This document shows, in pieces, positions 1 to 8,988 of a stretch of 19,601 nt of DNA. The stretch comes from Diplocarpon mali (Eukaryota; Ascomycota; Leotiomycetes; Helotiales; Drepanopezizaceae). Position numbers and translations under genes: made by a program. Numbering within the stretch: position 1 is the stretch's first letter; every line of letters starts with the position of its first letter. Location of the stretch: contig JAENRP010000423.1 in the NCBI GenBank assembly GCA_024741835.1, forward strand, positions 5,444 to 25,044, written 5' to 3'. Under the pieces are notes generated by a model. It saw nothing but the letters and a program-made list of their open reading frames with translations. It made no database searches and had not been told where the DNA came from.

Positions 1-310
1 AGATAAGATCAATAGACGAAGAGCTTCACGGTGGGCGACTGATCTGGGCGATGCCCACGACTCCGACGGGCGGCAGGGAGTTCTTCTGTACATGCTCTCG
101 TGAGAACGGTCTTGTACCTTATTTAATCTCACCACAATATAACTGCCGGAAACGCACCACGATCGCTCCTATCGCGTGCCTCGTCGGCCCAGCAGACTCT
201 CCCTCCCTCTTAGCCCCTGCAACTCCCGCCACGACCCGACGAAGACGAAGAGGTTCGATCTCGGCCCGCCCATCCCCAGCCGACGTCTCGACTACCGCCA
301 CCACCGCCAC

Positions 311-340
311 CCGTCCCGTCCCGTCCCGTTCCGTCCCGTC
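311..340. repeat. CCGTC pentanucleotide microsatellite
   Basis: Six head-to-tail CCGTC units occur, with one C-to-T change in unit four. An imperfect CCACCG run lies just before it. Confidence 0.9.
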
Positions 341-470
341 CACCTTCCACCTTCCAGCCGCGTCTAGACCCTCGGTCCCTGCAGCGGGGGGGGGAGCTGC
401 ACCGTATCGTGACGTGGGCGTGAGCGTGGGCGTGAAACGCCGACACGGACTGGACGGGGGGTTGGTACGC

Positions 471-487
471 GTGTATGTATATGTGCA

Positions 488-530
<43 letters not shown>

Positions 531-542
531 GTGCATGTGTAT
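471..542. repeat. GTGTAT hexanucleotide microsatellite
   Basis: Nine GTGTAT units at 489-542 (one reads GTGCAT) are preceded by diverged units from 471. Flanking arms at 467-482 and 549-566 are near inverted copies of each other (an ACGCGTGTATGTATA-like arm and its complement, with a 2-base indel), so the tract sits inside an imperfect inverted repeat. The repeat creates long spurious open frames on both strands. Confidence 0.95.
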
Positions 543-798
543 ATTTCCGTATACATACACACGCGCACCACGCACCCTCTACAACGCCCCCGTGCCCGGC
601 GTCCGGGACGCGAAGCTCCCACGGACGGTTCTCCGTTGCGCACGGAACCACCAGAGATCTGCGCCACGACACTCCACTCGCGCGCAGGCGCGCAGCCCGA
701 ACAATGGAGGCTGTAGCCGAGAGACTCTCAGGACGCCTGGCGATGACGCGGAGCCGCCTCTGTGGGATGAGGTGGTCGTGAGCGCGAGATACTCTGTT

Positions 799-837
799 TC
801 GGGATCGGGATCGGGATCGGGATCGGGATCGGGATCG
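799..837. repeat. TCGGGA hexanucleotide microsatellite
   Basis: Six and a half perfect TCGGGA units. On the complementary strand they would read as Asp-Pro repeats in one frame, which explains a false 188-codon frame. It is not a known telomere repeat unit. Confidence 0.95.
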
Positions 838-1180
838 TAGACGAGGCTGCGAGGCGTGCGGGTGGGGATCGGTTGTGTCGGGGAGAAGAGGAGAGGTGAT
901 GAGGGAGGTGCCGAGGGGGGGGGGGCAGAGGTGTGGAAGCGTGCGGAGGATGTGGAGGGGCAGGAGGGGATCGTGGGAGGCGGCGCTGCTAGGTATCTAG
1001 CTTGCATAACTGTGCGCATGGTCGAGTATTCTGGGGTCATTGCCCCTACGACGGAGAATATGTATATATGTACATGTCGGCTCCTACATACCCTGACACC
1101 CCTCAGCGGCCGCGGAGCCTCCTCCCCTCCGGTCGCAGCCGGCACGGCGGTCGGGTTTCATTTTCACTTCCATTCGCGTC

Positions 1181-1200
1181 CTCTCTCTCTCTCTCTCTCT
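1181..1200. repeat. CT dinucleotide microsatellite
   Basis: Ten uninterrupted CT units, followed by a pyrimidine-rich CCCATTCCCACTCCCGCT-like stretch. Confidence 0.95.
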
Positions 1201-1505
1201 CCCATTCCCACTCCCGCTCCCAACAGAGGAGCAGCAGGCGACCGTGCTGCCGCCCGCGCTGCGGCCGGGGCGCGGAGGGCTCTGCTACACAGCTCGTCGC
1301 GGTTCGCGAGCTGGTTGTGAGGGGGTTGGTACGGCCCTCGCCAGCCGCGAAAGGGTCGTTGGTCAATCTGCGGTCAAGGTCTCGCTTCTGCACTCGGCCA
1401 GGGGGCGATGGCGGGCCGGTTCGACTTGGCCTTCGGTGATCGTGAGGAGGCTAGGCTATCAAGCACTGGGAAATGTTCGTGCGAAGGACAGGGCGGCCGC
1501 CGCAT

Positions 1506-3623
1506 TCATGCTCCAATCTTGAAACCACCTGGCATCAGCGTCTGCCTGCTCGTCAGCACACCTTCAATGACTCCCTTCCAGAAGCCGCCGCCGTAGTCTC
1601 GCCGTCCTCCCCTCCTGCGGTCCGCGACGGCCGGGCACGGAAAACACTGACCTGGAACAGGCGAGACGGGTCGTATTTCCTCGAGATCCTCAGCAGCTCC
1701 GCCCGGTTTGCCGCTCCGTAGCCGGCATAGAAGCCGTCCGTCTGGAAGGATGCAGCATCCCCCATGTAGGTGAAGCTGGAGTAGAGTCCAGCTGCTTTCG
1801 TCGCGGCGTTGATCGCAGCTGTGGTTTCCTCGACCCACTTGAGGCATATGGCGTCGTAGTCGCTCCCGATCCACTCGACGACCTCGGCCCATGCGCTATG
1901 GGTGTTAGCAGTACCCTTGATGGATGCCGTGGACTGGGATTGTGCGGGCGGGGTTGCGAGAGCTCCCCCGTGTCTTCAGGACGCGCTTGACAACCTCTAG
2001 ACACGAGAGGGGGAGGCGGAGATGGAGACGCACATGTAAATCTTGCTGGGGTCCAGGCCGAGCGCATTACCCCCGGCAGCAGCAGTCGCATCCATCCACT
2101 TTGTAGAGTCAGCTGCGTTCCAATATCCAAGGAGCCCAGTGCCTCTGGTAGACTTCCTTGTCCTGAGAGCCGAGCCTCGAGAGTCAGATGGCAAGGAGTA
2201 TGCGTACCAGCTTGCCGATAGGTTGCCAGTCAATTTCAGCAGTCGAAATATTAGCAGCCGGGACCTGGGAGTACAGGAGAGGAAGTCTCTCGAAGAAGAT
2301 GGTGGTGGTGATGTTGATCCCCTTCAGAATCTCCCCCTCGGTCGTCGCGGTGAACGTCCCAGCAGCGAAGATGTCACCGATGCCCGAGACGACGGCAGTT
2401 CCGGTCTCGTCGGTAAACTCGGCGAGCGTTTTGAAGGCCGTGGTACTCGCAACCGACGGGATGGCGAAGAATGGCTTGAAGCACTCTGGGTAGGAGACGG
2501 TGTCGGAATCGTAGAATAAGATGACCGCCCCGGTGACGGCCACCGGGTCCCGGCCGACGGCAATAGTTGCTGGGATTACGTGCGAGAGAGGGTCGGTGAT
2601 GTTTGCTGCGTAGGTCGCAGCGGCCTTGTGATCCAGGTCAGTAGGAGTTTCTCGTAGGGCAACACGCGAGACAGGGATGACCGACAGCCAGAAACGCCGG
2701 GAGATGCTCGTCTGCCACGGAGTAGATGCCCGCCCAAACCTTTCGGGACGGCAAGGTTTTGATATCGAAGCGAGTCACGATGCCAAAGTTCGAGCTTCCT
2801 CCCTTGAGCGCCCAGAAGAGATCCGGGTTGCTGGTTCTAGACGCGTAGACAATGCGACCTGACGCGAGGACGACCTCGTAGTTGACGATGTTGTCCGCCG
2901 ACCAGCCGTGCTGATTCCCGTAGAAGTTGATGCCCCCGGCAAGGAGGAGGCCTGGCACGCCTACGGGCGAGAGGCGTCCGCCGGGAACCGTCAGATTGTA
3001 GCTTGCAAGGAACTTGTAGACCTGTCCCCAGTCATAGCCCGGTCCTGTGAAGCGCTGGTACTTAGTAGTCATGCCGTCAAAATTCGGGAGATGGGGGGAT
3101 CTGGACTCCTTGTCACCTACCGAGGGATAGCACAGACTGGTCCGATGAGAGATGCAAGGTTGTCAAGTTGGACATGACCATCAAGACACCGTTATTGATA
3201 TTGTTGGATCCCTGAGCTATCGTAAGCTGACCCCAATGCGTTTCGACGATATGAGAGCATAGACGTCGTGCAACGTACCGCAATCCCCATGTGGCCGCCA
3301 CCGCGCACGGCAAAAGACCCATTCGTTGTCTTCAGAGCCGTGATAGCGAGGGCGACATCTCTTGCAGACTCGGGCCTAAACACGCAAAGTGGCGAGAGAA
3401 TCTCGACGCTGGACCAGAACTTCTCGGCAGAGTTCTCGTACCTATAGACCGCGGTGTCGGCGTAGAACACCTTCGTTGACAGGGCGTTTGAGAGAAGCGT
3501 GCAGTCAGCATCCCTGGCAGTGAGGTCGGTATTCGTAGCACCGTCCCGAAGGACCCTGAAGCCATTTACTGGAGTAACACTGAAGACGGCAGCAAGGGCG
3601 GCGCGGAACAGGTTGGAAAACAT
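1506..3623 (-). CDS. Secreted FAD-linked oxidoreductase, berberine bridge enzyme-like
   Basis: Predicted secreted flavoprotein oxidising an unknown small substrate with O2. Exons (minus): 3623-3279, 3211-3121, 3044-2686, 2624-2208, 2098-2034, 1895-1652 and 1541-1506. This gives 518 aa with all phases matching, the usual size for fungal members. Seen: a hydrophobic signal peptide at residues 1-21; an FAD_binding_4 (PCMH-type) region at about 75-250 with RGGGHM, where His111 is the expected covalent FAD attachment site; the VGVPGLLLAGG glycine-rich loop at 173-183; DNIVNYEVV at 196-204; and a C-terminal BBE domain ending YDPSRLFQ (500-507) and MPGGFKI. The second FAD-linking Cys of bicovalent BBEs is absent near residue 170 (the segment reads GRLSPVGV), so I infer single covalent attachment. 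Introns are 61-138 bp, several with clear CTAAC/CTGAC branch sites. The frame is open upstream to 3791, but Met at 3623 is chosen because it begins the signal peptide. The substrate cannot be inferred. Confidence 0.93.
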
Positions 3624-4337
3624 CACGAACCAAACGAGGAGGCCAAACTCGGGGAGACTGGCAGAGAACAGGCATCTTCGAAGTGCGAAGGCGTCGAAGA
3701 GTTTTATGCACTGCGATGATATGTGATGATCTACGCGGTGGACCGGCAACCAGCCTAGACCGCCGGAAATACGCCCGCGTCTGCCGTTCAATCAGATATC
3801 AGATGGGACGTCGCGCCCGGTTAACAATAAGCGTCTACAGGACTAAGCTGGCACCACCTTTCAATGAGGGGTATAAGCATGCTCAACGTTTCGATAGAGC
3901 CACAAGATGTACTCGGAGTCGATAGTCAGCGCCCATTCAGACAGGGTCGTTCCAGAACGCTTCAGGTAATTGGCGTTTTGAGCATTACAAACGAACTGCG
4001 GCGCGTTTTGAAAGATCGAAGACTGACGAGGTACTGTCTATCTCGTTGATGGTATCATCATCTTGTAACCAAAAACAAACAAATCTTAAGAGCTCTTCCA
4101 AATTCTATAACTCGTCATACTCAATAAGCTTTCCTTACGAGTACGTCCTCTATAAATTTTGATCAACCGGATATTCGGAGGCAGGTATTGAATCGGCTTT
4201 CGGCCTGCAAGAGAGAAGCCCCTTAACAGAGGTAGAAAAAGTGCAAGAAAAAGTTCCGTGAAATCAGAGGCAGAAGCTAAAAAAAATAAGAATCCAAGCT
4301 TCAGTTGAAACCAGCTCTGCTTAGAGAACGAACGCTA

Positions 4338-4354
4338 ATTCTCTGCTAGAGAAT
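4338..4354. repeat. Small perfect hairpin
   Basis: ATTCTCT, a 3-base loop, then AGAGAAT: a perfect 7-bp inverted repeat about 50 bp left of the MITE-like element. A purine/A-rich stretch (4230-4300) precedes it. It could be a transposon remnant or chance. Confidence 0.5.
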
Positions 4355-4401
4355 CTGACAGACCCGCGTTTTGATTGGCCAAGACTGATGGCCGTCTGTT
4401 T

Positions 4402-4575
4402 TACTTAGTATCATGGGTAAATAATGTACAATTCTAGGCCGTGCACACTAGATACTTGGCGAATCGTTATAGATAAATCATTGGCTGTACCCCCTGTATA
4501 TGAGCCCTGTTAATGGAAACCGGTAGAATTACGCACAGACAGCACTTGTACATTATTTCGGGCATGTACTAAGTA
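4402..4575. mobile_element. Probable Tc1/mariner-type MITE with terminal inverted repeats
   Basis: The left end, 4402-4431, and the reverse complement of the right end, 4575-4546, both begin TACTTAGTA, share CATG, and end with the identical 13-mer AAATAATGTACAA. About 26 of 30 positions match with one gap. Outside the arms the similarity stops abruptly. If the outer TA on each side is the target-site duplication, the element is 170 bp, begins CTTAGTA and ends TACTAAG. The interior has no coding capacity. TA duplication, short length and TIRs of this size fit a non-autonomous Tc1/mariner-type MITE. I see no second copy in this window, so mobility is inferred from structure alone. Confidence 0.65.
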
Positions 4576-5492
4576 GGTTCGCTTGTACCAAAGGCATTTC
4601 GCTAACTTGGTTGGCAAAATGAATAGAGCACCAACTACAGTGTAGAGCCAGATGGCTGCACAGGCCAACCGCTTCATGGGTTCCGGGCTGCTTCAGATGA
4701 CTGCGGACTCGTACAGGATGTTGTTGGAAATAGTTGGAGTCGAAGTGCGTCTCGGTGCGTCAGTAGCGCAGGTTGGGCTAGGCTCAGGGGTATTTACGCG
4801 AAATCTCGGGGTTTGATTCACATCTAGAAGTCAAATTCTGTTTTGGTGAACTGGATCCCAGAGGCTACGTGTCTAATGGCCGGCTCACCCGATCTTTGTG
4901 CTTGGGCCTATTATTTTCCGGATTATCATGATATCTAGTTACCCGAGAACCCCCTCCCCGCAAAGCTGATATCAGGAAAGTTATCAGTGTGTAAATCCAA
5001 AATCTAGCCAAGTATCGTGCAATTCCTAAGAACAAGAGACTTTGTAGCTCGGTGTCAGGTAAAAACACAACATGAGAGAGTGTGGGTATTGCGGTGAGTT
5101 TTAGGGTGACAGGGTGTCTCGGATGGTTATTCCGCAAGCTGACTCCTGAATAGCCCCCACCACACCGGCGTTGCTGTGATGTGGAGCGTCATCGAGCTCA
5201 AGACGTTCATCGTTGGAGGCAACGCTCCTGCTCTCGAGCCGTGCAGTGTTTCCGTCTCCCCTGTAGATCGTCATCTCAGCAAGGCACCCGGACCAACTCC
5301 TTGAACAAACCATGACAGTCAATGCGAGAAACCAAAACCCAACCGAGAAAAGCGTAGATGCTCTCAGGATAGCCTGATCAAGGAGAAGGGGATTTCAGCA
5401 GACTTCGTTACCGCAGCATCACATCTATCCTATGTACCAACTCCACGCTAAAAGTCATACCAATAAATTGATCAACCATGGCTCATCAGCCG

Positions 5493-7870
5493 TCAGTGCC
5501 CGCCATGAGCCACCAGACTCTCGCTTGGCTTCTCCTTGCTCACGCTGCGATGGCTCGAGGCCAGTGTCAATCCTTTAAGACTACTCGCTCTCAGCCTCCC
5601 CGTCCTCACAACATCCGCTCTGATATCCTTGAGCACCTCTTCACCCTGCGGCCCCAGCCTGCCGATCCTTGCAGCTAGCGACGTATTCTCAGCTTGCAAG
5701 TCGCCGACCTGACCACGCAGAATCTCCTTCTCCTTGCGCAGGATGCCGACTTCTGCTTTCAACTCTTCCAGTTCCCTTAGCAGTCTGGCCCTCTCATTTT
5801 TATCCGCTATTTTCTTCCGCCTCTCCTCGGCTTTCAGTTCCTGTTTCACTCGTTTCCTTTCGAGCTTCTCGATTCCCTTCTTGTACTTTTCGTCTTGTTT
5901 CCTCTTTTCTCTCCCGTGCTTCTCTTCCGCTTTCTTGATAGCTTCTTCCTCTTTCGCGCCATCTTCGCTCTTCTTGTTGAGCTCTTTCTCTCGAGTTTTG
6001 CTCAGCTTCTCGTCGATCTTCCGCTTCTTCTCCTCCAGCTTCTGCAATTCCTTGTCCTGCAGAGAAACCGTGCGACTAGGAGCGTGGGACTCTGTGGTTG
6101 AGGCGTCATTCCCGCTCTCGTAGTTCTCGAGCGCTGAGGTAAAGCTGCCAATGGACGAGACGCTGCTTTCAGACGACACGGACTCACGCCGTGAGCTTTC
6201 AATGGTCTGTTCAGGAGTCGCATGAGGAACATTGTATGCAATAATTGCAGGTGTATGCGAAGCAATGAAGCTACCGGCTGCGCCTGCAACATCAGTGACT
6301 AGGCCGTACAAACCATCATTACTATGATCGTCAGGTGGCATAGTGGCACTAAGAGTTCTTTTCTCCTCTGTTACCTCTATCTTGGCGGCCGGAGCTTCTT
6401 CGATTCCTGATAAATGGCCATTTGTTTGGTAGTTTTGCAAGTCATGTTCATGATCACGTGGATGCATATGGTACCGATCTTGTGCAACCTTCTCTCGATC
6501 ATCACTGCCATCCAGTTGAGATCCGGAGTCACTCCCCACTTCACCGAGATCCTTAGCACAGGCCCAATCCAGAAACTTGCTGGCATCTGACACAATCCCT
6601 CCTACGAGACAAATCAGCATCCATCATTTTTAAGAGTATTTCCAAACTTGACTGCTTCCGCATTTTCCTGGGGGAACAGGGTATTATCTACTGACCTGGT
6701 GTCCCTCTCTCAATCATGAATCGGGGAACGCTACCGCCAGGATCACTCCTAGTGATCATTATCCATTCTACCGGATTGCATTCACTCTCATCCTCCTCGG
6801 GGGGGATGTCCGCACTCTCACCCTTCGTATCTGAACCTCTTGACTTATCAAAAGATATCGTTTTGCCCCGAGCTCTTGAACCACTCTGATCGTCCTCAGA
6901 TGCTGCGTCGTCTGGTATAAGGGTGCCAACCGCACCGTTGGGCGTAGAGTGGTTCTTCTTGGCGTTGCGCAGAATCGCATCTCCACTCAAGGTAGAAGAG
7001 GCACGCTTGCGCGTGGGGGGAAGATTCGGCGCTGAAGCAGACTTCTCAGGCGCTCTGTAGATTGGGACTTCTCTGATGAATTCGACGGATTCGTACTGGC
7101 CTCTGATGTAACCGTCGCGCACAGGAGTATCCGGATGAGTACAAGGCCTGGAAATAACCATGAAGTTTCGCGGGACGTCGGTTTCGCCCCTAGAGCGAGC
7201 AGGCAGTGCTTCGTCTGAGGTCATGAACATCGTTACAAAATCGCGAGGTGTCGTCGGGCCTGGGAATTGTGCGGATAAGAGATACACTGGATCCAATTAG
7301 TACCACATGCCGCGATCTATCGCAGCATTACCGACCTTCAAGCTTCCCAACGCCCGCGATATTCTTGTACTCCACACGCCTCTCTCCACCAATGCCTCTG
7401 ATGTTGCCCTCGCCCGGTCCGCCTTTTAGCTTCATCGACTCTGGGAACTCTCGTTCTAACCCTTTTCTCCATTTAGTAAAGCCCAATCCCTCGTGCACAC
7501 TGTGCCGCGCAAACCATGCTCCCTTGCCGTCCTTTCCACCGAGCTTATATACACTCATACCCAACGGGTTATCCCTCGGGTTCATCTTGACCTGCTTCCA
7601 TTCTTTCTGCAGGACCTCGACATTTGGAGGTGGAGGCGCCGAACGAGCCACTGAGGGTGATATTTCAGAGGCAGACGAAGCAGACGGGCTTGCGCGTGAG
7701 CGTCCCTCATGCGGGGAAGTATCTTCGGATGGCGCGGCAATTGGTACAGAGTCAACGAGCAGCTGCCCTTTGCTGAAAGCGTCGACGAGAAAGGAATTGA
7801 GGTCGTCTAATCGGGTGTCGGCGATATCCAGGGGGCCGAGAGACCTGAGGGCATCGTGAAGGGCAGCCAT
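5493..7870 (-). CDS. DUF3074 (START-like) protein with C-terminal coiled coil
   Basis: Exons (minus): 7870-7336, 7286-6696 and 6601-5493, giving 744 aa. The introns (49 bp with a TACTAAT branch site, and 94 bp) keep the frame. The start ATG is in good context (CAAATGGCT). Seen: an N-terminal helix-rich and Ser/Pro-rich region (1-85); then a block I recognise as DUF3074, including EWKQVKMNPRDNPLG (90-104), GAWFARHSVHEG (117-128), GPGEGNIRGIGGERRVE (151-167) and LSAQFPGPTTPRDFV (182-196). The domain resumes as NPVEWIMITRSDPGGSVPRF (349-368) and GGIVSDASKFLDWA after a low-complexity insert (about 257-345). A highly charged Lys/Glu coiled coil spans about 556-690. The DUF3074 domain is, as I recall, in the START-like superfamily, hinting at binding of a hydrophobic ligand; the family has no established function. 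No membrane segment is evident. It lies tandem to and downstream of the Sip3-like gene. Confidence 0.93.
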
Positions 7871-8034
7871 TTGGTAAGGAGACTTCTGACCGTCGCGCTG
7901 GGCAAAGATGAAAGGTTGCTTGCTTGCCGAAAAGCCGTCGCGCGAACCAGATCTCGGTGATAGTACGCGCTTGCCTGCTTTGCAGACTGTTAATAGCTAC
8001 ACAGTAGGTACCAATCGGGCTTCGCGGCAGACAG

Positions 8035-8085
8035 GGAGAGATAGAGAGAGAGAGATATATATATATATATATACATATATGAGAG
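8035..8085. repeat. GA/TA compound microsatellite
   Basis: A run of GA units passes into about ten TA units with a single CA interruption. It lies about 165-215 bp upstream of the DUF3074 start codon, where length variation could affect promoter spacing. The N at 8095 sits just beyond it. Confidence 0.9.
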
Positions 8086-8904
8086 GCTTCCATANGGGGG
8101 GGTGTAGGGGGGTTTAATTCAGACGATGACAAATGTAGTTGAATTGAAGCTTAACAACGATGAATGAGCAGTGCCAAAAAGGATGGAGCAGGTGCTGCTA
8201 AGAGTCTGATAAGCTCGTCTGCCTCGAGACCCTATACGTCGACATCATCGTCGGATTGTGCTCGGTGTTAGTATTCGCGAAACCGGGTGTGGCTGGTGGT
8301 CGGCAAGGAACCGCGGGGCATTTGGATGACGTCGAAGGAACCATTTATTTATATGTTGACCTACCTTGCTTACGGCGCTCTGAAATACATTCCTGCGCCT
8401 TCCTGCAAAACCCATGGAATGAAATAGTTACTGTCAGTACACAGAGGTAGATAAATGTCTTTGTATAAATGGATGAGCTTGCCTACTAGGTTTGAGAAAA
8501 GCCCGGGGATTGAACAAATGTTTCTGCCGGTGTGCCCAGCCGTCACGTAAAGCTTGAAATACTAGTTCGGAGACATAAGGGAGGCCAAGCGAATTAAATC
8601 TATACACCAAGGTGTAGTATGATGGATCTCGATACATCGGTTGTTTTCGTTTGTTTGACTCAATCTCACGTTAGGGGTCACCAGAGAGTAAATAGCTATC
8701 CAGTTTCAAGGCTGCTCTTATGATATCCAATTCGTGGGAAATCCTACATCTAATCATGAGGCATGCTTCTCTACGCTTATGGAGGAAATGGGTTACTTCA
8801 CCGCCATGCCCGTGGTAGAAACCTCACTCTCTTTCTGCTAGATCATTATTAAGCATTGCTTCCCAGCCCAATCACCTGGCAGGCGCTCAAAAAGATGCCG
8901 GATG

Positions 8905-8928
8905 TGCCAGTGCCAGTGCCAGTGTCAG
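8905..8928. repeat. TGCCAG hexanucleotide repeat
   Basis: Three TGCCAG units plus one TGTCAG lie about 60 bp past the stop codon of the Sip3-like gene, probably inside its 3' UTR. Confidence 0.85.
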
Positions 8929-8988
8929 GGTGGCAGTAATTACAACCCGGCAGTTATCATACATCCCTCCACCACACCCAAATGTCAA

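Larger units (their letters stand above)
1..1505. other. Repeat-rich intergenic region, no supportable gene
   Basis: I see no coding region here. The stretch is dominated by low-complexity DNA: a CCGTC pentamer run, a GTGTAT hexamer tract, a TCGGGA hexamer tract, an 11-base G run at 915-925 and a CT dinucleotide run at 1181-1200. Open frames of 100-220 codons exist on both strands, but their translations are repeat-driven (VYVYVY, MCMCMC, THTHTH, DPDPDP) or compositionally odd, and none resembles a known family. The end next to 1506 must hold the 3' UTR of the minus-strand oxidoreductase. The left end may be the promoter of a gene outside the window. Confidence 0.7.
3624..5492. other. Intergenic region holding a probable MITE
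   Basis: A 1.9-kb AT-richer gap lies between the start of the oxidoreductase gene and the stop of the DUF3074 gene. It should contain the promoter of the former and the 3' UTR of the latter. Open frames of 60-90 codons (for example minus 5137-4865 and 5322-5101) show no family resemblance and no obvious splice partners. The only structured objects I can support are the inverted-repeat element at 4402-4575 and a short hairpin at 4338-4354. Confidence 0.6.
7871..8988. other. Intergenic spacer with AT/GA microsatellite
   Basis: This 1.1-kb gap between two same-strand genes must hold the 3' UTR of the Sip3-like gene and the promoter of the DUF3074 gene. I find no ATG in the roughly 120 bases just upstream of the DUF3074 start. 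A 67-codon minus frame at 8637-8434 is not recognisable. There is one unresolved base at 8095, next to a G run, which is probably a sequencing or assembly ambiguity. Confidence 0.6.

Noticed and set aside
51..716. 221-codon plus-strand open frame
   Set aside because: It runs through the GTGTAT microsatellite (VYVYVY) and pyrimidine-rich repeats, with no recognisable protein family.
579..1145. 188-codon minus-strand open frame
   Set aside because: It contains an Asp-Pro run created by the TCGGGA microsatellite and has no domain-like sequence. It is open by composition.
3045..3075. TACTTAGTAGTCATG in an oxidoreductase intron resembling the MITE end
   Set aside because: It coincides with the intron's TACTAAG branch-site region and the match does not extend into the rest of the terminal repeat.
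1506..5492. Secondary-metabolite cluster around the BBE oxidoreductase
   Set aside because: No backbone synthase, transporter or regulator is present, and the neighbours look like ordinary cellular genes.
5734..6123. 129-codon Ser/Phe/Leu-rich plus-strand frame
   Set aside because: It is the antisense shadow of the Lys/Glu coiled coil of the DUF3074 gene.
8500..8530. Possible tRNA B box on the minus strand (GTTCAATCC)
   Set aside because: The bases before it do not pair with the CCCGG after it, so no T arm forms.
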